Below the pieces are notes generated by a model. It made no database searches. It had not been told where the DNA came from and saw only the letters and a program-made list of their open reading frames with translations. This document shows positions 33,482 to 37,273 of a stretch of 37,273 bases of DNA, piece by piece (within the stretch, counting starts at the first letter, position 1; every line of letters starts with the position of its first letter). The translations under genes were made by a program, and so were the position numbers. Origin of the DNA: a virus; the IMG/VR virus record IMGVR_UViG_3300032241_002503, positions 1-37,273 of that record. The stretch is one strand, 5' to 3'.

Positions 33482-36400
33482 ATGGCAATTTCAAATACAG
33501 TAATACAACTTAAAAAATCAGCAAATACGGGTAATGCACCAACGGCTTTAGCCAATGGTGAGTTAGCTCTGAATTATGTTGATGGTAAATTGTATTATAA
33601 AAACTCCTCAGGAAATATTTCTTATTTCTATGGACAAAATAATGGTCCATCGTTTGCGACTGCCAACGCAAACAATAATCTCATACTTGCCACAAATCCC
33701 AATGATACATTAAGTTTTACATCAGCAAATGGTATTTCTATTACTGCTTGTACCACATCAAAAACAATAAATGTTGGTCAAAATTATATTAACATAGCTA
33801 ATGGACAATCAATTGTGAATTACAACGGTGGTCTAGGAAATCAACAAGCAGTAACAGTTTTATCTGGTGCTAATACTAAAGGTGGTATTGGTTATGTTGA
33901 TTTTCTACAAGCAAACAATCAAAGTGATGGTTCAGCAAATACAAGTAAATGGTTTAGACTAGATTCTAACGGCCAATTTCAAATTATCAATTCTACGTAC
34001 ACAACAAATATTTTCAATTTAAGTGATGCCGGCATATTGTCAGTACCTAGTATGTCTAGTTTGACATTGACACAAGGTGGTGGAGGTTCAATTACTTTTG
34101 CTGACGGTACTATACAAGCAACAGCTGCAAGTGGTGCAGCAACCGATTCATATGCAAGAAGTACTGCTAACTCAGCAGCAATATATGCCAATGGTGCTTT
34201 TGCTCAGGCAAATGGTGCTTTTACTACTGCTAATAATGCTTTACCTAATACCGGTTCAGTAATTACAGTCAATTCTTCATCACAATTAATTATTTCCAAT
34301 ACTTTAGCAAGTACATCAAACTCAACAGGAGCTTTGCTTGTTAGTGGTGGTATTGGCGTTACTGGTAACATTAATGTATATGGTGCAAATAGTTTTTTTG
34401 CCAATAACGTTAACGTTGGTGGAACACTCAGTGCATCTAATGCTGTTTTTTCTAATTCATCATTTACTTTACAAGATAGTACCGATCCAACAAAACAAGC
34501 AAAATTTCTATTATCTGGTCTTTCAACCGGTAACACAACAGTATACACCCTACCAGCAGGATCAGCAAATACATCAACACTTGTTGACTTGATAACTACA
34601 CAAACAATTAACGGCGCAAAGACATTTAGTGGTATACAAACGTTCTCCAGTGCAACTCAAAATATGGGTTCATCTACTGCAAACTCAACACAAAACTTTG
34701 CTTATGGCGCTACAATTGCTGGTGCATTAAAGACTGTAAATATTGGAACCGGTGGTGTTGTAGGATCAAACACGGTTATTAACATTGGTACATCATCTGC
34801 AGGTAATACGACAGTATCATTTGGTACCAACACAATTGTTAAACTCATTAATACAATATCTTCAATAACGAATACTTCTGGTGCTTTAATTATTTCTGGT
34901 GGTGTAGGTATATCAGGTAACATTTATTCTGGCGGACTTTATATTACCGGTTCAGGTAACGGCATCACATTTGTTGATGGAACTACACAAACAACATCAT
35001 CAACAAGTGCTGGCACATACGCTAATGGTGCATTCATCCAAGCTAATGCGGCCTTTTTAACGGCTAATACTCCAGACTATCAATCTAATTCATCAGCCAT
35101 TTATGCTAATGGTGCTTTTGTACAAGCTAATGCTTCATTCACCGTAGCTAATACATGGACTTCTTACTCACAAACTGCAAATAATACTGCTAACACTTAT
35201 TATATTAGCAATGGAATTATTGGAATATTTCCATATGCAAATGCTGCTTATGCTCAAGCAAACGCAGCATTTTTGGTAGCCAATACACCAAACTATGTAG
35301 CAAACTCAGCGGCCATCTACGCCAACGGAGCATTTAACCAAGCTAATGCTTCTTTTGCTGAATCAAATTCTGCTGCTTCTTATGCTAATTCATCATTTAG
35401 TGTTGCTAACTCTGCCGCAATATATGCCAACGGTGCTTTTGCTCGTGCCAATAATTCTTTGAACGCAAACAATGGCGGCACAGTAACAGGCACAATATTT
35501 GTTAGTACAGGTACCGGATTATCATTGAATACAACAGGACCAATTGTTGTCGGTGGAGACATAACCGTAAACGGTAACTTGAATCTTTCTGGTAATGCAA
35601 ACACTTATTCTTCAAATACATTGAGTGTTTCCGACCCAATGATTTATCTAGCAGCAAACAATACAGCAGATGCGGTTGATATTGGTTTTGTTGGACATTT
35701 TATTGGAACAGGAAGTTCAGGATTCTCACACTATCAGCACACAGGTATTGTTCGTGATTATACAGATAGAAAATGGAAACTCTTTAGTAACGTAAGTAAT
35801 GAACCAACAACAACAGTTACTTTTGATGCAAATACAATTTACGATACATTAAAAGTTGGCACAATTGAAGCTGCAACTTCTAATATTAATGGTTATGATT
35901 TATTAGTATATTCAAACGCTTCTTTTGCCGTTGCCAATAGTGCATCAATATACGCTAACGGAGCATTTATACAAGCCAATGCTTCTTTTGCAGAATCAAA
36001 CTCAGCGGCATCTTACGCTAACTCTGGATTCTCAGTAGCCAACTCGGCAGCCATTTATGCTAACGGAGCATTTATACAAGCCAATGCTGTATTTACAAGA
36101 GATAACGCAGCATTTATACAAGCTAATGCTGCCTTCTTAACAGCTAACACACCAAACTATGTAGCAAACTCTGCAGCAATATATGCCAATGGTGCTTTTA
36201 ATCAAGCTAATGGTGCCTTCACTACCGCCAACAATGCCTTTACATCAAGTAATGGTGCAATTGCTTGGTCTACAGCCAATAGTGCAGGTTCATATGCAAA
36301 CTCGGCATTTTCTGTTGCTAATAATGCTCTTGCTAATACTGGTTCATTAATTACATCCAACGGCACATCACAAATATTAATTGCCAATACTCAAGCATCT

Positions 36401-37273
36401 ACATCAAACACTACAGGTGCTTTGGTTATTAAAGGTGGTCTTGGTGTTCAAGGTAATGTATATTCAACAAACAATTATGTACTAAATGACGTTGTAGCAG
36501 GTTTGCAAGATGGTGTTGCATTAGGTGGTGCAACAAATCCAATTATTGCAGCTATTGGCAATACAGACAACTACATTCAGTCATATCAAATCAACTATGC
36601 AAATACAGCAAACGCATCTTCAGACTTTGTAGCTTATCCAAATAATGGAAATGATTCCAATGGTTGGATTGATATGGGTATTACTTCTAATGCCTATACA
36701 CAAGCAATATATTCTGTCACAGGTCGTAATGAAGGTTACTTGTTCATGTCTGCACCCGGTGGTTCAGGTACATCAGGTAACTTAGTAATTGCTACAGACT
36801 CAACTGGTGTATACAATTCTATTGAATTCTATCTTGGTGGTTTCAATACCGCCAAAGGTACTGGTGAATTTACAATCAGAAATATTTCTGCTGCAACAAG
36901 CACCACAAACGGAACAATACAAGTTGCTGGTGGTATTGCTGCATCAGGCAACGCATATTCAGGTAACGTTTATACCAATGGTCTGTTCTATGCGGCTAAC
37001 GGACTACCGTATGCAACCGGTTCTTCTGTAAAAATTAATAATGATACATCAAATTCAGCAACACAATATGTTGTGTTTTCCTCACAGTTTTCTGGTACAT
37101 TAACCAATGCTAACACAAGCAACTCAGGTTTAACTTTTGTTCCTTCTACTGGTACATTGGGTGCTACAATATTCCAATCATTGTCAGACGAGAATCAAAA
37201 AACAAATATTAGAATCATTGATAATGCCATGGATATCACAGATAATCTTCGTGGTGTTACATTTGACTGGAAA
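33482..37273 (+). CDS. Second S74 tail fibre, truncated by the window end
   Basis: The frame runs 1264 codons from the ATG at 33482 to the edge. The ATG is five bases from the preceding stop and has no strong ribosome site, suggesting coupling to that gene. The N-terminus (MAISNTVIQLKKSANTGNAP, LANGELALNYVDGKLYYKN) parallels the 30941 fibre. Asn/Ala heptads occur in three blocks (~228-255, ~505-660, ~815-955) and a duplicated 137-residue block at 657-793. Residues ~1045-1125 resemble a block in the 15546 protein (NGWIDMGI, SGNLVIATD, YLGGF). It ends inside an S74 chaperone: Ser1235-Asp1236 of QSLSDENQKTN, then ITDNLRGVTFDWK. The stop lies outside the window. It probably works with or replaces the first S74 fibre in host recognition. 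Confidence 0.85.
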   Translation, partial: MAISNTVIQLKKSANTGNAPTALANGELALNYVDGKLYYKNSSGNISYFYGQNNGPSFATANANNNLILATNPNDTLSFTSANGISITACTTSKTINVGQNYINIANGQSIVNYNGGLGNQQAVTVLSGANTKGGIGYVDFLQANNQSDGSANTSKWFRLDSNGQFQIINSTYTTNIFNLSDAGILSVPSMSSLTLTQGGGGSITFADGTIQATAASGAATDSYARSTANSAAIYANGAFAQANGAFTTANNALPNTGSVITVNSSSQLIISNTLASTSNSTGALLVSGGIGVTGNINVYGANSFFANNVNVGGTLSASNAVFSNSSFTLQDSTDPTKQAKFLLSGLSTGNTTVYTLPAGSANTSTLVDLITTQTINGAKTFSGIQTFSSATQNMGSSTANSTQNFAYGATIAGALKTVNIGTGGVVGSNTVINIGTSSAGNTTVSFGTNTIVKLINTISSITNTSGALIISGGVGISGNIYSGGLYITGSGNGITFVDGTTQTTSSTSAGTYANGAFIQANAAFLTANTPDYQSNSSAIYANGAFVQANASFTVANTWTSYSQTANNTANTYYISNGIIGIFPYANAAYAQANAAFLVANTPNYVANSAAIYANGAFNQANASFAESNSAASYANSSFSVANSAAIYANGAFARANNSLNANNGGTVTGTIFVSTGTGLSLNTTGPIVVGGDITVNGNLNLSGNANTYSSNTLSVSDPMIYLAANNTADAVDIGFVGHFIGTGSSGFSHYQHTGIVRDYTDRKWKLFSNVSNEPTTTVTFDANTIYDTLKVGTIEAATSNINGYDLLVYSNASFAVANSASIYANGAFIQANASFAESNSAASYANSGFSVANSAAIYANGAFIQANAVFTRDNAAFIQANAAFLTANTPNYVANSAAIYANGAFNQANGAFTTANNAFTSSNGAIAWSTANSAGSYANSAFSVANNALANTGSLITSNGTSQILIANTQASTSNTTGALVIKGGLGVQGNVYSTNNYVLNDVVAGLQDGVALGGATNPIIAAIGNTDNYIQSYQINYANTANASSDFVAYPNNGNDSNGWIDMGITSNAYTQAIYSVTGRNEGYLFMSAPGGSGTSGNLVIATDSTGVYNSIEFYLGGFNTAKGTGEFTIRNISAATSTTNGTIQVAGGIAASGNAYSGNVYTNGLFYAANGLPYATGSSVKINNDTSNSATQYVVFSSQFSGTLTNANTSNSGLTFVPSTGTLGATIFQSLSDENQKTNIRIIDNAMDITDNLRGVTFDWK
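35144..35259 (+). repeat. Mosaic block identical to two sites in the first S74 fibre
   Basis: Positions 35144-35218 are identical to 28100-28174 (75 bases). Positions 35197-35259 are identical to 28774-28836 (63 bases). The identities overlap in the shared TTATTATATTAGCAATGGAA segment, as expected from recombination between repeats. Confidence 0.85.
35450..35860 (+). repeat. 411-bp duplicated fibre module, copy 2
   Basis: This is the partner of 31688-32098, aligned end to end with no length change. It encodes SVSDPMIYLAANN, FVGHFIGTGSSGFSHYQHTG and RKWKLFSNVSNEP. Confidence 0.85.

Overview
The window is a late structural module of an A+T-rich T4-like myovirus. It codes for baseplate, tail tube, head completion and tail fibre proteins. 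The gene set (gp4, gp48, gp53, hub, gp5, gp25, gp6, gp7 and gp8, then a giant wedge/fibre protein and a series of Asn/Ala-repeat fibres) resembles T4-like phages of aquatic bacteria, such as cyanomyophages and pelagimyophages, more than coliphage T4. No recognisable gp9-gp12 set is present. The host cannot be read from this segment. No tRNA, integrase, transposon, CRISPR array or replication gene was found.

Layout: positions 5729 down to 1 are a leftward operon: gp4 head completion nuclease-fold protein, an unidentified conserved protein, a gp19/gp54-family tube protein, a gp26-like baseplate assembly protein with an apparent -1 frameshift extension, a large two-enzyme peptidoglycan hydrolase (GH24 lysozyme plus M15-type peptidase), and a partial protein sharing its N-terminal module. 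A short divergent intergenic region (5730-5767) carries a perfect T4-type late promoter box, TATAAATA, for the rightward genes. Positions 5768-26066 hold gp48, gp53, a hub protein, a gp5-like OB-fold/needle spike, gp25, gp6, gp7, a fibre-like protein, gp8 and a 2273-residue DUF4815-type protein. Neighbouring genes often overlap at start/stop codons or lie a few bases apart.

Positions 26068-37273 are a fibre island. It has a small coiled-coil protein, a 1260-residue fibre with a C-terminal S74 self-cleaving chaperone, a BppU-like protein, three consecutive proteins ending in DGG(R/Q/E)F, and a second S74 fibre cut by the window edge. The fibres share Asn/Ala heptads, a 411-bp duplicated module and short blocks of exact identity that look like recombination scars. 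Extra nATAAATA boxes in the intergenic gaps here suggest several late promoters.

In the expected assembly, gp26, gp48 and gp54-like proteins help build the hub and start the tail tube. The hub and gp5-like spike form the centre, and gp25, gp6, gp7, gp8 and gp53 form the wedges. The fibres recognise the host. Because the gp5-like spike has no lysozyme domain, cell-wall cutting is probably done in trans by the leftward-strand hydrolase.

The observations most worth following are the candidate frameshift fusion behind gp26, the shared N-terminal module on the hydrolase and its neighbour, the GxxY beta module repeated in four wedge proteins, the DGGxF C-terminal tag, and the mosaic recombination between fibres.
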